Notes: a model not told the origin generated them from the sequence alone. 5,840 nt of DNA from Acidithiobacillus sp. (GCA_028065135.1 JAPTWR010000070.1:1-5840), one strand, 5' to 3'. Shown: positions 1 to 5,625, counted from the stretch's first letter. Numbers and translations: made by a program.

Positions 1-866
1 CGCTCTCGGGCTATACGGAGGAGGACAAGATGCATATCGCCAGTCGCTACCTCGTGCCCCGGCAGCGGGAGGCGGCGGGCCTGACGGCGGAGCAACTGGT
101 CCTGGAAGAGGATACGCTGCTGGCCCTTATCCGCGGCTATACCCGCGAGGCCGGTTGCCGCAGTCTGGAGCGCGAACTGGGGGCCATCTGCCGCTGGGTG
201 GCGGTGCGCATTGCCGAGGGCGGCAGCAGCGGGATGCAGATTCATCCCGACGATCTGGCGACGATCCTCGGTCCCCAACGCTTTGAAAACGAAGTCGCCT
301 CGCGGGTGGCCCTGCCCGGCGTGGCCACCGGGCTGGCCTGGACGCCGGTGGGCGGGGATATCCTCTTCATCGAGGCCAGCAAGAGCCCCGGCAATGGTCG
401 CCTCATCCTGACCGGGCAACTCGGTGATGTCATGAAGGAGAGCGCCCAGGCGGCGATGAGCCTGGTCAAGGCGCGGGCGGCGGACTGGCAGATCGCCCAG
501 GAGAGCATCGACAAGAGCGATATTCATATCCACATCCCCGCGGGTGCCATCCCCAAGGACGGACCCAGCGCGGGGGTGACCCTTGCCGTGGCGTTGATCT
601 CCTTGCTCACCGGCCGCAAGGTGCGGCCGGATGTGGCCATGACCGGCGAGATCAGTCTGCGCGGCCTGGTACTGCCCGTCGGGGGGATCAAGGAGAAGGT
701 CCTGGCGGCCCTGCGTGCCGGTATCCACACGGTCCTATTGCCGGCGCGCAACCGCCGGGATTACGAAGACATCCCCGAGAACGCCCGTCAACAACTTACC
801 TTCATCTGGATAGAACGGGTGGAAGATGCAGTGGCGCAGGCGCTGGAAATGGGTCAGGAAGGGTAA
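1..866 (+). CDS. lon: Lon ATP-dependent protease, C-terminal part (5' end outside window)
   Basis: ATP-dependent serine protease of the cytoplasm that degrades misfolded and short-lived regulatory proteins. The reading frame is already open at the left edge (codons begin at base 3, reading LSGYTEEDK before the first Met at base 30), so this is the last 287 residues of a protein normally near 780-800 residues. The N-terminal substrate domain and the Walker A/B part of the ATPase are off the edge. What is visible starts in the AAA+ lid (GYTEEDK ... [13 protein letters not shown]) and runs into the complete S16 protease domain. The catalytic dyad is intact: Ser in the KDGPSAG motif (codon 567-569) and Lys in the [10 protein letters not shown] motif (codon 696-698), 43 residues apart as in E. 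coli S679/K722. The MTGEISLRG motif lies between them. The gene is intact to its TAA stop and GC-rich, so it belongs to the chromosomal backbone rather than the island to its right. Confidence 0.97.
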   Translation, partial: LSGYTEEDKMHIASRYLVPRQREAAGLTAEQLVLEEDTLLALIRGYTREAGCRSLERELGAICRWVAVRIAEGGSSGMQIHPDDLATILGPQRFENEVASRVALPGVATGLAWTPVGGDILFIEASKSPGNGRLILTGQLGDVMKESAQAAMSLVKARAADWQIAQESIDKSDIHIHIPAGAIPKDGPSAGVTLAVALISLLTGRKVRPDVAMTGEISLRGLVLPVGGIKEKVLAALRAGIHTVLLPARNRRDYEDIPENARQQLTFIWIERVEDAVAQALEMGQEG

Positions 867-892
867 GATATCTGAGTCGTGTTACAGGTCTT

Positions 893-912
893 GCCATCCG
901 GATGCGGATGGC
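893..912 (+). other. Perfect hairpin 27 bases after lon
   Basis: GCCATCCG and CGGATGGC form a perfect 8-bp stem closed by the tetraloop GATG. CAGG (885-888) and CCTG (913-916) could extend it after an internal bulge. No T-run follows, so it is not a terminator by itself. In the lon 3' UTR it could stabilise the mRNA against 3' exonucleases. The structure is directly visible; the role is inferred. Confidence 0.55.
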
Positions 913-937
913 CCTGAAAGTCCGTCGGGCACAAATA

Positions 938-971
938 AAGCACCTGGATGTTAAGCCAGGTGCTTGTTTTT
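938..971 (+). terminator. Intrinsic terminator of lon (probably bidirectional)
   Basis: A perfect 10-bp stem, AAGCACCTGG (938-947) with CCAGGTGCTT (956-965), closed by an 8-base loop and followed by GTTTTT. This is a textbook rho-independent terminator for transcription leaving lon. Read on the other strand, the same stem is followed by TATTTG, so it could also stop transcription coming leftward through the tRNA fragment next to it. Confidence 0.85.
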
Positions 972-973
972 AA

Positions 974-1023
974 TGGTGCCGGCAAGAGGAGTCGAACCTC
1001 CGACCTACCGATTACGAATCGGA
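974..1023 (-). tRNA. tRNA-Thr(CGT), 3' half only; likely attachment-site scar
   Basis: Read on the minus strand this is the downstream part of a tRNA. It has a 5-bp anticodon stem (CCGA/TCGG perfect, outer pair T-T), the loop TTCGTAA with anticodon CGT (bases 1016-1014) for threonine ACG codons, and the variable loop AGGTC. The T arm GGAGG-TTCGACT-CCTCT follows, then the 3' acceptor strand TGCCGGC, discriminator A and encoded CCA (976-974). The 5' half is missing: past base 1023 there is no D arm of the GCTCAGTTGGTAGAGC type and no GCCGGCA acceptor strand to pair with TGCCGGC. It cannot make a functional tRNA. Integrative elements that enter the 3' half of a tRNA gene restore the gene at one end and leave exactly such a 3' fragment at the other. 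With lon on the left, the element would extend to the right, with the intact tRNA-Thr at its far end outside the window. Confidence 0.85.
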
Positions 1024-1048
1024 TTTTACACCCTTCATCGCTTGGGCG

Positions 1049-1237
1049 TCACCACAAATAACATATAATAACAAGGTATTATAGTCACCACCGCTCACCG
1101 CAAATCACTGCCAATCACGATCCAGGTGCAGCATAATTGCAGCGCATGGTGAAACTGGGTTGCGTTTACCAAAGGTCCGTCTCGCGGACTTTTGCTATCT
1201 ACTCACTGCCTGTCACTGTGCATGCGACCGTTGTCAC
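1049..1237. repeat. Cluster of TCAC motifs beside the tRNA scar
   Basis: TCAC begins at 1049, 1085, 1095, 1105, 1115, 1203, 1213 and 1234. The four from 1085 to 1115 are exactly 10 bases apart, as are the pair at 1203 and 1213. GTCACCAC occurs at 1048 and 1084, and TCACTGCC at 1105 and 1203. One motif per helical turn on one face of the DNA, immediately inside an integration scar, resembles recombinase arm sites or a regulator array. The repeats are visible; the role is inference. Apart from these motifs and the hairpin at 1171-1193, I see no gene between 1024 and 1257: short open frames here have no ribosome binding site or recognisable product. Confidence 0.5.
1171..1193. terminator. Hairpin with T-run (possible terminator)
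   Basis: GTCCG (1175-1179) pairs with CGGAC (1185-1189) around a 5-base loop, and the flanking AAAG/TTTT extends the stem. On the plus strand it is followed by a short T-run, on the minus strand by CCTTT. It lies about 65 bases past the stop of the minus-strand ISXO2-like transposase remnant, so it may be a terminator or an end structure of that former insertion sequence. Confidence 0.4.
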
Positions 1238-1257
1238 CTGCTTAAGCTTCATCTGGC

Positions 1258-1480
1258 TCAGGCGGCACCCACAGGGCCAAAAGTGCCTATGGTGCTCCGT
1301 TGTGAACTTAAAAGCGTGCTTATCCGGTTAGCTCCCAAGGCTACCAGATCTAGTGGGTCGTGATTTGGCGGCATAAAACTCGCATAGGTGGGAGAGATGA
1401 TCTTACCAGCGATACCAAGCAGGGAACGGAAGGCGTTGAAGGGATAGAAGCGGCGGTTAAAGCGAAAGGCAAACTTTTCT
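1258..1480 (-). pseudogene. ISXO2/IS1595-type transposase, C-terminal remnant
   Basis: The minus-strand frame that ends at the TGA at 1260-1258 contains FAFRFNRRF followed by FRSLLGIAGK and PTYASF. This pattern matches the C-terminal end of ISXO2-like (IS1595-family) DDE transposases, which typically read FRFNRR ... AFRSLLGIA. The catalytic DDE core upstream is absent, because at about 1471-1480 the sequence switches into a different transposase. What follows PTYASF down to the stop (ALGANRI ... GTFGPVGAA) I do not recognise; it could be divergent tail or read-through. The remnant cannot code for an active enzyme. The family call rests on the FRFNRRF and FRSLLGIAG motifs only. Confidence 0.6.
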
Positions 1481-1806
1481 GCCAGTAATCTTGGTGCCTG
1501 GGCAGAGACCTAACCAACTCGTAAAGTGTCCGACCGTTGGGAATCGTGACATATCCATGCCCGTTTCGGAAATAACGGCGATAGCAGTGGTCACATTGAT
1601 ACCGTCGATGCGGGTGAGGTCCACCCCACACATCTCGAACAGTTGCGTGCGTAAATCAAATTTTGGTGCATTACGGGCACGGGCTTTCTTCTTGCCCTCA
1701 GGAGGCTCGCCATCATGGGCTTGCAGAGCACGTAATTGTTCCTCGATCTCCCGATCGCATTCGGCCACTTGGGTACCAAAGTCTTTGTCGGAGTCGAATT
1801 TACGGG
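1471..1806 (-). pseudogene. IS110-family transposase, internal fragment
   Basis: The minus-strand frame reads VAECDREIEEQL, a polar linker, and then LTRIDGINVTTAIAVISE, DMSRFPTVGHFTSWLGLCPG and TKITGRKV. This is the classic stretch of IS110-family transposases leading into their C-terminal Transposase_20 domain. The N-terminal DEDD (RuvC-like) domain is missing: an in-frame TGA lies just upstream of the first recognisable residues, near 1807-1809. Sequence after TKITGRKV, including the C-terminal serine-containing part, is replaced by the ISXO2-like remnant in another frame. Only about 110 of the usual 320-420 residues remain, so it is inactive. Its 5' edge coincides with an abrupt drop in GC content. 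Confidence 0.85.
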
Positions 1807-1821
1807 GTCATAAAAACCGCA

Positions 1822-2046
1822 ATGCTTGATTATCTCAAGCAAGTGAGCAGTGATTTCAGCCACGAATTTTCAGCCGGTGACTGGCTGGGAAATATGGGGG
1901 ATATGAACGAATATGCCGATAAAAATATCGGAAACATCGCCGATAATGAGCCGGAAGCAGCAGAAGAAATCTCCCATGACACGGCAGACGAAATCATACG
2001 AGAGATAGAAAAATGCATTAAAATCGTAAATTTAATTTCCGTATAA
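1822..2046 (+). CDS. Small acidic hypothetical protein, possibly truncated
   Basis: I do not recognise this 74-residue product. It starts MLDYLKQVSSDF, has a strongly acidic middle (ADNEPEAAEEISHDTADE) and ends in EIEKCIKIVNLISV. It lies in AT-rich DNA right next to the broken end of the IS110 remnant. The start at 1822 has no convincing ribosome binding site, and the frame stays open to the left through the transposase remnant, so the piece may be the C-terminal end of a gene whose front was lost. An alternative start at 1903 is preceded by GGGGG (1896-1900) and would give 47 residues. It has no signal peptide or membrane segment. Existence as an expressed gene is uncertain. Confidence 0.35.
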   Translation: MLDYLKQVSSDFSHEFSAGDWLGNMGDMNEYADKNIGNIADNEPEAAEEISHDTADEIIREIEKCIKIVNLISV

Positions 2047-2047
2047 T
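2018..2047 (+). promoter_or_regulatory. Sigma70-like promoter
   Basis: A perfect -10 box TATAAT at 2042-2047 stands 18 bases after TTAAAA (2018-2023), a 4/6 match to TTGACA. It overlaps the end of the small acidic frame and would drive transcription toward the frame beginning at 2140. The region is AT-rich, so a chance -10 match is possible. Confidence 0.45.
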
Positions 2048-2139
2048 GAGATGCAATAAGTTGTTTTGTTGCACAATAACGGATTTTAGTTTGAGAAAAT
2101 TGCAAAAAAATTAACTTCTCTCGGGAGCAGCCAAGGCAA

Positions 2140-2453
2140 TTGTATCACAAGGGTATACGCAAGTTGAAAGAAAAAATTGAACAGCTGGCGGCTGAATTTC
2201 CTTTGGATTATGCTGATAAGCAAGACGAAACCATGCTTTATAGTACGCATGAAGAGAAAGTTGCTGAATTGCGGTATCGTGTAAGATCCACCAGGAGGAA
2301 TATCAGCAATTCTACACGTATGATGCGGAGGGAAGAACAGCCAACTTTCCCTCTTCTGAGGGGCGGTTGTGTACCGCTTTGATACTTAAAAGTACACAGT
2401 TTTATCGCTTGTTTTTAGTGCTTGCATGCGATACAGAGTGGTGTTATAGATGA
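2140..2453 (+). pseudogene. Unrecognised coiled-coil-like gene, probably frameshifted
   Basis: From a possible TTG start at 2140 the frame reads KGIRKLKEKIEQLAAEF, then DYADKQDETMLYSTHEEKVAELRYRV, a helical charged stretch that looks protein-like. It runs on in the same frame to a stop at 2380-2382, but after about 2282 the residues become a run of Arg, Ser and Met typical of an out-of-frame reading. In the frame one base back, beginning at 2283, the sequence again looks coding (KIHQEEYQQFYTYDAEGRT, then NFPSSEGRL) and stays open to TGA at 2451-2453. The simplest reading is a one-base deletion near 2281-2283. The Shine-Dalgarno sequence is weak (GGGAG 12 bases upstream or AAGG 3 bases upstream). 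The family is not recognised, so no function is proposed. The promoter at 2018-2047 would serve it. Confidence 0.35.
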
Positions 2454-2460
2454 CAACTAG

Positions 2461-2503
2461 AACGGCAAACGCCCCAGTCGGATTGGCCAACTGGAGCGCC
2501 GTT
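2461..2503. repeat. Long imperfect inverted repeat upstream of the HTH gene pair
   Basis: AACGGC (2461-2466) pairs with GCCGTT (2498-2503), and CCAGT (2474-2478) with ACTGG (2490-2494), with short unpaired bases between the blocks. It lies 40 bases before the start at 2543 and just before its ribosome binding site, so it could be a terminator-like structure (without a T-run), an attenuator in the leader, or an operator. Confidence 0.5.
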
Positions 2504-2527
2504 TGAATGCCGGAGAAACCATTTTTC

Positions 2528-2533
2528 AGGAGG
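2528..2533 (+). promoter_or_regulatory. Consensus ribosome binding site for the gene at 2543
   Basis: AGGAGG, 9 bases before ATG 2543. This site chooses 2543 over the upstream in-frame ATG at 2507, which lies directly after the inverted repeat and has no such site. Confidence 0.75.
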
Positions 2534-2542
2534 TATTGCTCG

Positions 2543-3214
2543 ATGAATACTATCAATGTTTTATCCGAAATTGTCAATAACAAAAACCTTAGCTTTGGAT
2601 TTTTGGTCCTGGTCATGGCGAGGTTTATCTGGGTAGCTCGATACTTTTTTAAGAGCAAGCTCCAGGAATTGATCGGACATAAAGATCTGGCGGCGGTAAG
2701 CCGTGCCAAGTCAAGAGCACTGTGTAAAGCTCATGCGACGCCATTCATTCGCGCATGGCAGAGCGTGCGCCATGCCCACCACCATGCGTTTCCTAAGAGC
2801 CTGAGCCAGACAGGGGCGATCGGAAAGGACCTGAGCCGCGTAACCGCCCGTGCGCCACGGCGGGCAGGTAGGCAGGGTGGACAGAAGAAAACGACGTCCG
2901 GCGGATCCGATGATGGCGGAGACGGAGAACCGCCGCACCGACTTGAACCCTTACTTAATTACGAAGACTTTGGCCGGATCGCCAGGTTGGCGCCCGGTAC
3001 CGTAAAAAACCTCTACTGTAGGTCCCCAGAAAGGCTCCCACCGGCCATCCGCCTGCCCGGGCATCGTGGCCCACTGTGGCACCCCCATGATGTCCGGCAG
3101 TGGCTTGAAGACCATCGCGTCACCCCAGTCACCCCACCCACCGTCCCCGCAGCCGCTAAAGGCAAGTGTGGCCGCCCCCGGATTGCCGCGCAGGGTAAAG
3201 GGTGTGTGGCATGA
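2543..3214 (+). CDS. Composite protein: membrane-like N-terminus plus AlpA/MerR-like helix-turn-helix
   Basis: 223 residues from ATG 2543 with a consensus AGGAGG site. Residues 1-50 are AT-rich in codon use and contain a hydrophobic stretch, LSFGFLVLVMARFIWVARYFF, that could be a membrane segment. Residues ~55-125 are Arg/Ser/Gly-rich and low complexity. Residues ~130-180 read NYEDFGRIARLAPGTVKNLY and then WHPHDVRQWLEDHRV, the layout of a short excisionase/AlpA/MerR-type winged helix (HTH_17-like): 'enter gene name here' helix, LPPAIRLPG wing, and a closing W-HP-DV-WL helix. The tail has two 9-base tandem units at 3119-3136 (VTPVTP). Its TGA overlaps the next gene's ATG (ATGA), so the two are translationally coupled. 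The DNA-binding part is likely a regulator or excision factor of the island. The abrupt GC change near 2690 suggests that the N-terminal part was fused on by recombination. The start of the ancestral HTH protein is not evident. Confidence 0.6.
   Translation: MNTINVLSEIVNNKNLSFGFLVLVMARFIWVARYFFKSKLQELIGHKDLAAVSRAKSRALCKAHATPFIRAWQSVRHAHHHAFPKSLSQTGAIGKDLSRVTARAPRRAGRQGGQKKTTSGGSDDGGDGEPPHRLEPLLNYEDFGRIARLAPGTVKNLYCRSPERLPPAIRLPGHRGPLWHPHDVRQWLEDHRVTPVTPPTVPAAAKGKCGRPRIAAQGKGCVA
2732..2788. repeat. Cluster of CATG-centred inverted repeats
   Basis: CATGCG (2732-2737) mirrors CGCATG (2752-2757); GCATGGC (2753-2759) mirrors GCCATGC (2770-2776) across a 10-base spacer; and CATGCG returns at 2783-2788. 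The cluster sits at the start of the GC-rich part of the composite gene. If that part once had its own promoter, this could be its operator. The repeats are directly visible; the role is a guess. Confidence 0.4.
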
Positions 3215-4005
3215 GCATCAAATGTATGGTTTGGGCTTGGGGGCTCGATCTGCCGGCCCCCGTAAAATTGGTCTTGCTGGCCTTAGCTGATCACGCTGAT
3301 GACCAAGGGGTTTGCTGGCCGGGAATAAGAGGGGTAGCCAATAAATGCAATCTTTCACACCGCTCCGTGCAACGCCACGTACAAGATATGGTGGCGCGGG
3401 GCATGGTGCGCGTGGAAGAAAGGTTCCGCGCGGACGGATCCAGATCTTCCAATCTCTACCGCCTGTCTGTGGGTGGTGGCATGGAGTCACCGGGGGGTGT
3501 CAGGCCGACGGTGGGGGTGGTGACAGAGAGTCACCTCCCTGTGACGTCGGCGTCACCCCTTGAACCATCATTTAAAACATCAATAGAAACATCAGGAGAA
3601 AAAGATTCGCCAGCGGTACGCAAGCGCACCTCCGGCGCAATAACAACAGAAACCTGGGAAGCCTACAGTCAGGCTTACCAACGGCGCTATGGCACTGACC
3701 CCGTGCGCAACCAGAAGGTCAACAGCCAATTGGCCAACCTTGTCCAGCGGCTTGGACAGGAAGAAGCCCCAGCCGTGGCAGCCTTCTTTGTCAACCATAA
3801 CGGCCGATTCTACATGCAGGGCATGCACCAGGTGAGTCTGTTACTGCGTGACGCCGAAAAATTGCGGACGGAGTGGTTCACCGGACAAATGACGGCTAAC
3901 CGCTACCCGCAGGGATACTGCGCCCAACCGCCCGTTGAACCGGGGCGTGCCGGCCACGGGGATGTCATTCCTACGCCCGCTCGACCAACCGTTGTTCGCC
4001 TCTGA
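3211..4005 (+). CDS. Winged-helix (HTH_36-like) protein of mobile elements
   Basis: 264 residues. The ATG at 3211 overlaps the previous stop (ATGA) and is chosen over the in-frame GTG at 3202 because of this coupling and the GGGTG-type site just ahead. Residues ~15-85 form a winged helix of the HTH_36/replication-protein kind: PAPVKLVLLALADHADDQG, then CWPGIRGVANKCNLSHRSVQRHV (recognition helix SHRSVQRHV), then MVARGMVRVEERF and a wing ending SSNLYRLS. Residues ~90-145 are a Ser/Thr/Pro-rich linker. Residues ~147-230 (ETWEAYSQAYQRRYGTDPVRN ... FFVNHNGRFYMQ ... LLLRDAEKLRTEWFTG) form a helical C-terminal domain often seen on integrative elements and prophages. By analogy it may bind an element origin or act as a replication or regulatory protein, but the exact role is unknown. 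The gene converges with the nuclease operon to its right. Confidence 0.8.
   Translation: MSIKCMVWAWGLDLPAPVKLVLLALADHADDQGVCWPGIRGVANKCNLSHRSVQRHVQDMVARGMVRVEERFRADGSRSSNLYRLSVGGGMESPGGVRPTVGVVTESHLPVTSASPLEPSFKTSIETSGEKDSPAVRKRTSGAITTETWEAYSQAYQRRYGTDPVRNQKVNSQLANLVQRLGQEEAPAVAAFFVNHNGRFYMQGMHQVSLLLRDAEKLRTEWFTGQMTANRYPQGYCAQPPVEPGRAGHGDVIPTPARPTVVRL
3520..3556. repeat. Two adjacent GTGAC/GTCAC inverted repeats inside the coding linker
   Basis: GTGAC (3520-3524) with GTCAC (3530-3534), and GTGAC (3541-3545) with GTCAC (3552-3556), lie in the region coding for the protein's flexible linker. They could be binding sites for the protein itself, as seen for some replication initiators, or simply reflect Val/Thr/Ser codons. 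The TCAC core is the same as in the cluster near the tRNA scar. Confidence 0.35.
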
Positions 4006-4230
4006 AGGCCTATCCCACAAGGGATATCGCTCTCAAATATTGTAGAGGTGCGCAAGGTCTGTGGCGCGGCGCGGGTAATACTTCAGATTCCGGCTACGAT
4101 CTGTCGGCGCAGACATGGATGGATACAGGTCGACGGCCTTACAGGTCCAAAATGCAGACGATCGTCTAGTGCTGGCCACAAGTGGAAGGTCCACCGCACG
4201 CAGCCTTGCAGATCTCCAGTGCGGCTACGA
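4006..4230. other. Gene-free region between convergent genes, with palindrome and short repeats
   Basis: No supportable gene. Structures present: a 6-bp hairpin TATCCC-acaa-GGGATA (4011-4026) just after the winged-helix gene, without a T-run; a perfect 12-base palindrome AGACGATCGTCT (4156-4167); a GTGGA-AGG-TCCAC inverted repeat (4182-4194); two TACAGGTC units 16 bases apart (4124-4131, 4140-4147); and an 11-base direct repeat CGGCTACGATC at 4091-4101 and 4222-4232, the second copy overlapping the stop of the HNH gene. No clear intrinsic terminator for either convergent gene is visible. Confidence 0.5.
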
Positions 4231-5625
4231 TCAAGTGATTCCGAGCGCCATTTTTAGAGGGCGGAATATTGCTGCTCTAACAATCGCGGCGCCTAGGTGG
4301 CCGCCTAGAAGTTGCGATAGCCGACTCTGGTCGAGTTGCCCGCTGTCTAGGTCTCGGGATATCTGCTCGACTAACGCTACTGTAGCGAGGTTCAGTGAAC
4401 AGAACGCAGTTGGAGAAAGTCCCGTAGCTGAAGTCGGATCCGCCGCAACCAAACTGTCAACCGCGGGCACGAGAAAAGCCGTAGCGACATTAGCCTCACA
4501 TTGCTGTTTAAATTGTGTGGTAATATACAGCATTAGATTTACAATGCGCTGTTTGTGCCCGTGTAGCAACTCCGAAATATGCTGGAGGCGTTCGTGGGCG
4601 CCAAGTGCGCCCACTCCACGGAGATTCGAAAGCAGATCCTCCACCGTGCAGTCCAGTTGCCATGCGGATATCTCGCCCATGAGGCGCTCGAAGCGTCTTT
4701 GCCCCTCACCAGTGAGGATCGAGTCGTGCAGGTTCGCTGTCAATGAGGCGGGCCTTTGAACATCGGCTATGCACATCGGCCTATGCTGTTCCTGTATATC
4801 GTCAGGCGGGTGGTCGGCTTGCGGGTCTATGTCGATGATTAGAGTATGGTCTTTATCTACCTGTGCCGCACCAAAGTGAACCGCAAAGTCCAAGGTGGAA
4901 AACAGGGATACACGGGCATAAGCCTCCTGACGCACGGCGGACAGGCCCAACAATATCCTATGCCCGAAACGGTAAGGATTCGGACCAACGTCCAGATATT
5001 TATTACTAGAATCCCACCATACGAGTGGTGCGGCGCTGACGCTGGTAACAAAGTCCTTGAATGTTGCAAATTCAGGCTGCCGCGCAATCTGCGGAAAGTA
5101 GTGGGCCAAGAAAGTTAGGGCGACGTATCCAATTGCTTTCAGGCCTTCCGGCCCACCGAGCTTGAGTTCCACCTTGTAAGGCTGCGTGAAGTAGCGGGTT
5201 CCTTCCTCTCGGCTACAGATGTTGACCTCGTGGCCAGTTCTACGTTGTTCAGCAAGCCATTGTTGACACTGTTGTTCGCTTGAGAACTGCATAGCCACTT
5301 GTTGGCTCTGGCCTGCCATGACACTTTGTAACACCCTAGGCTCTGCCAATTCGACGCGCGGGCCGGACATCAAATAGCGCTGACCATCGTCCAAATTTGT
5401 TACCTCTAATTGCCGCGGCCTATCGGAATGATCTGGGCGCACGACCAATAAGGAGTTGATTGGACCTAGCTGGTCAGAAAGTATCTGAGCGTGCGGAGAA
5501 AAGCTTTCGTTGTGATATTTGCAGTAAATCCCTTTGTTGATCCTCCGGCCGCCTAATGCGGCAGGAAACACATGTTCACGGGATACATCTCGTTCGCCGC
5601 ATATGATGCAATCTCTAGACGACAT
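4231..5625 (-). CDS. HNH_5-like nuclease with long uncharacterised domain
   Basis: 464 residues. The start at 5625 is supported by AGAGG (5636-5632) six bases upstream. The N-terminus is an HNH/treble-clef zinc finger of the HNH_5 type: C6-x2-C9, E17-H18 (SREHVFP, catalytic His), LGG at 24-26, then C35-x2-H38-N39 and F42. The usual second CxxC is CxxH here, which can still bind zinc. Family members are metal-dependent DNA nucleases or nickases. Residues ~60-464 are not recognised. They include FTQPYKVELKLGG and GYVALTFLAHYFPQIAR (helical, around 170-200), a region ending in HTLIIDIDP (near 265-275), and a helical C-terminus rich in Leu and Gln. There is no signal peptide and no clear membrane segment, so it is probably cytoplasmic. 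It follows another gene by 9 bases in the same direction, so the two are co-transcribed. Base composition is less GC-rich than lon. A defence or element-maintenance nuclease is plausible but unproven. Confidence 0.8.
   Translation of the reverse strand: MSSRDCIICGERDVSREHVFPAALGGRRINKGIYCKYHNESFSPHAQILSDQLGPINSLLVVRPDHSDRPRQLEVTNLDDGQRYLMSGPRVELAEPRVLQSVMAGQSQQVAMQFSSEQQCQQWLAEQRRTGHEVNICSREEGTRYFTQPYKVELKLGGPEGLKAIGYVALTFLAHYFPQIARQPEFATFKDFVTSVSAAPLVWWDSSNKYLDVGPNPYRFGHRILLGLSAVRQEAYARVSLFSTLDFAVHFGAAQVDKDHTLIIDIDPQADHPPDDIQEQHRPMCIADVQRPASLTANLHDSILTGEGQRRFERLMGEISAWQLDCTVEDLLSNLRGVGALGAHERLQHISELLHGHKQRIVNLMLYITTQFKQQCEANVATAFLVPAVDSLVAADPTSATGLSPTAFCSLNLATVALVEQISRDLDSGQLDQSRLSQLLGGHLGAAIVRAAIFRPLKMALGIT

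Noticed and set aside
242..751. Two minus-strand open frames within lon
   Set aside because: They lie wholly antisense to a well-supported lon protease domain, have no ribosome binding site and show no recognisable domains; they reflect high GC content.
1491..1829. Plus-strand frames across the transposase remnants
   Set aside because: They are antisense to clear IS110-type motifs on the minus strand.
2386..2709. Minus-strand 107-residue frame with a hydrophobic stretch (GAFAVLVVIYNTTLYRM)
   Set aside because: Its C-terminal half looks somewhat protein-like, but it has no ribosome binding site and overlaps the plus-strand start that has a consensus AGGAGG. I prefer the plus-strand gene, though this is the closest call among the rejected frames.
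3119..3136. Tandem 9-base repeat GTCACCCCA as a regulatory iteron
   Set aside because: Only two copies, in frame and coding for a Val-Thr-Pro linker; better explained as protein-level low complexity.
4115..4759. Plus-strand 214-residue frame at the end of the HNH gene
   Set aside because: It is antisense to the HNH gene for most of its length, rich in Arg/Ser/Cys as expected from an out-of-frame reading, and has no ribosome binding site.
4846..5118. Plus- and minus-strand short frames inside the HNH gene
   Set aside because: Shadows of the 464-residue gene; none has a start signal or recognisable domain.
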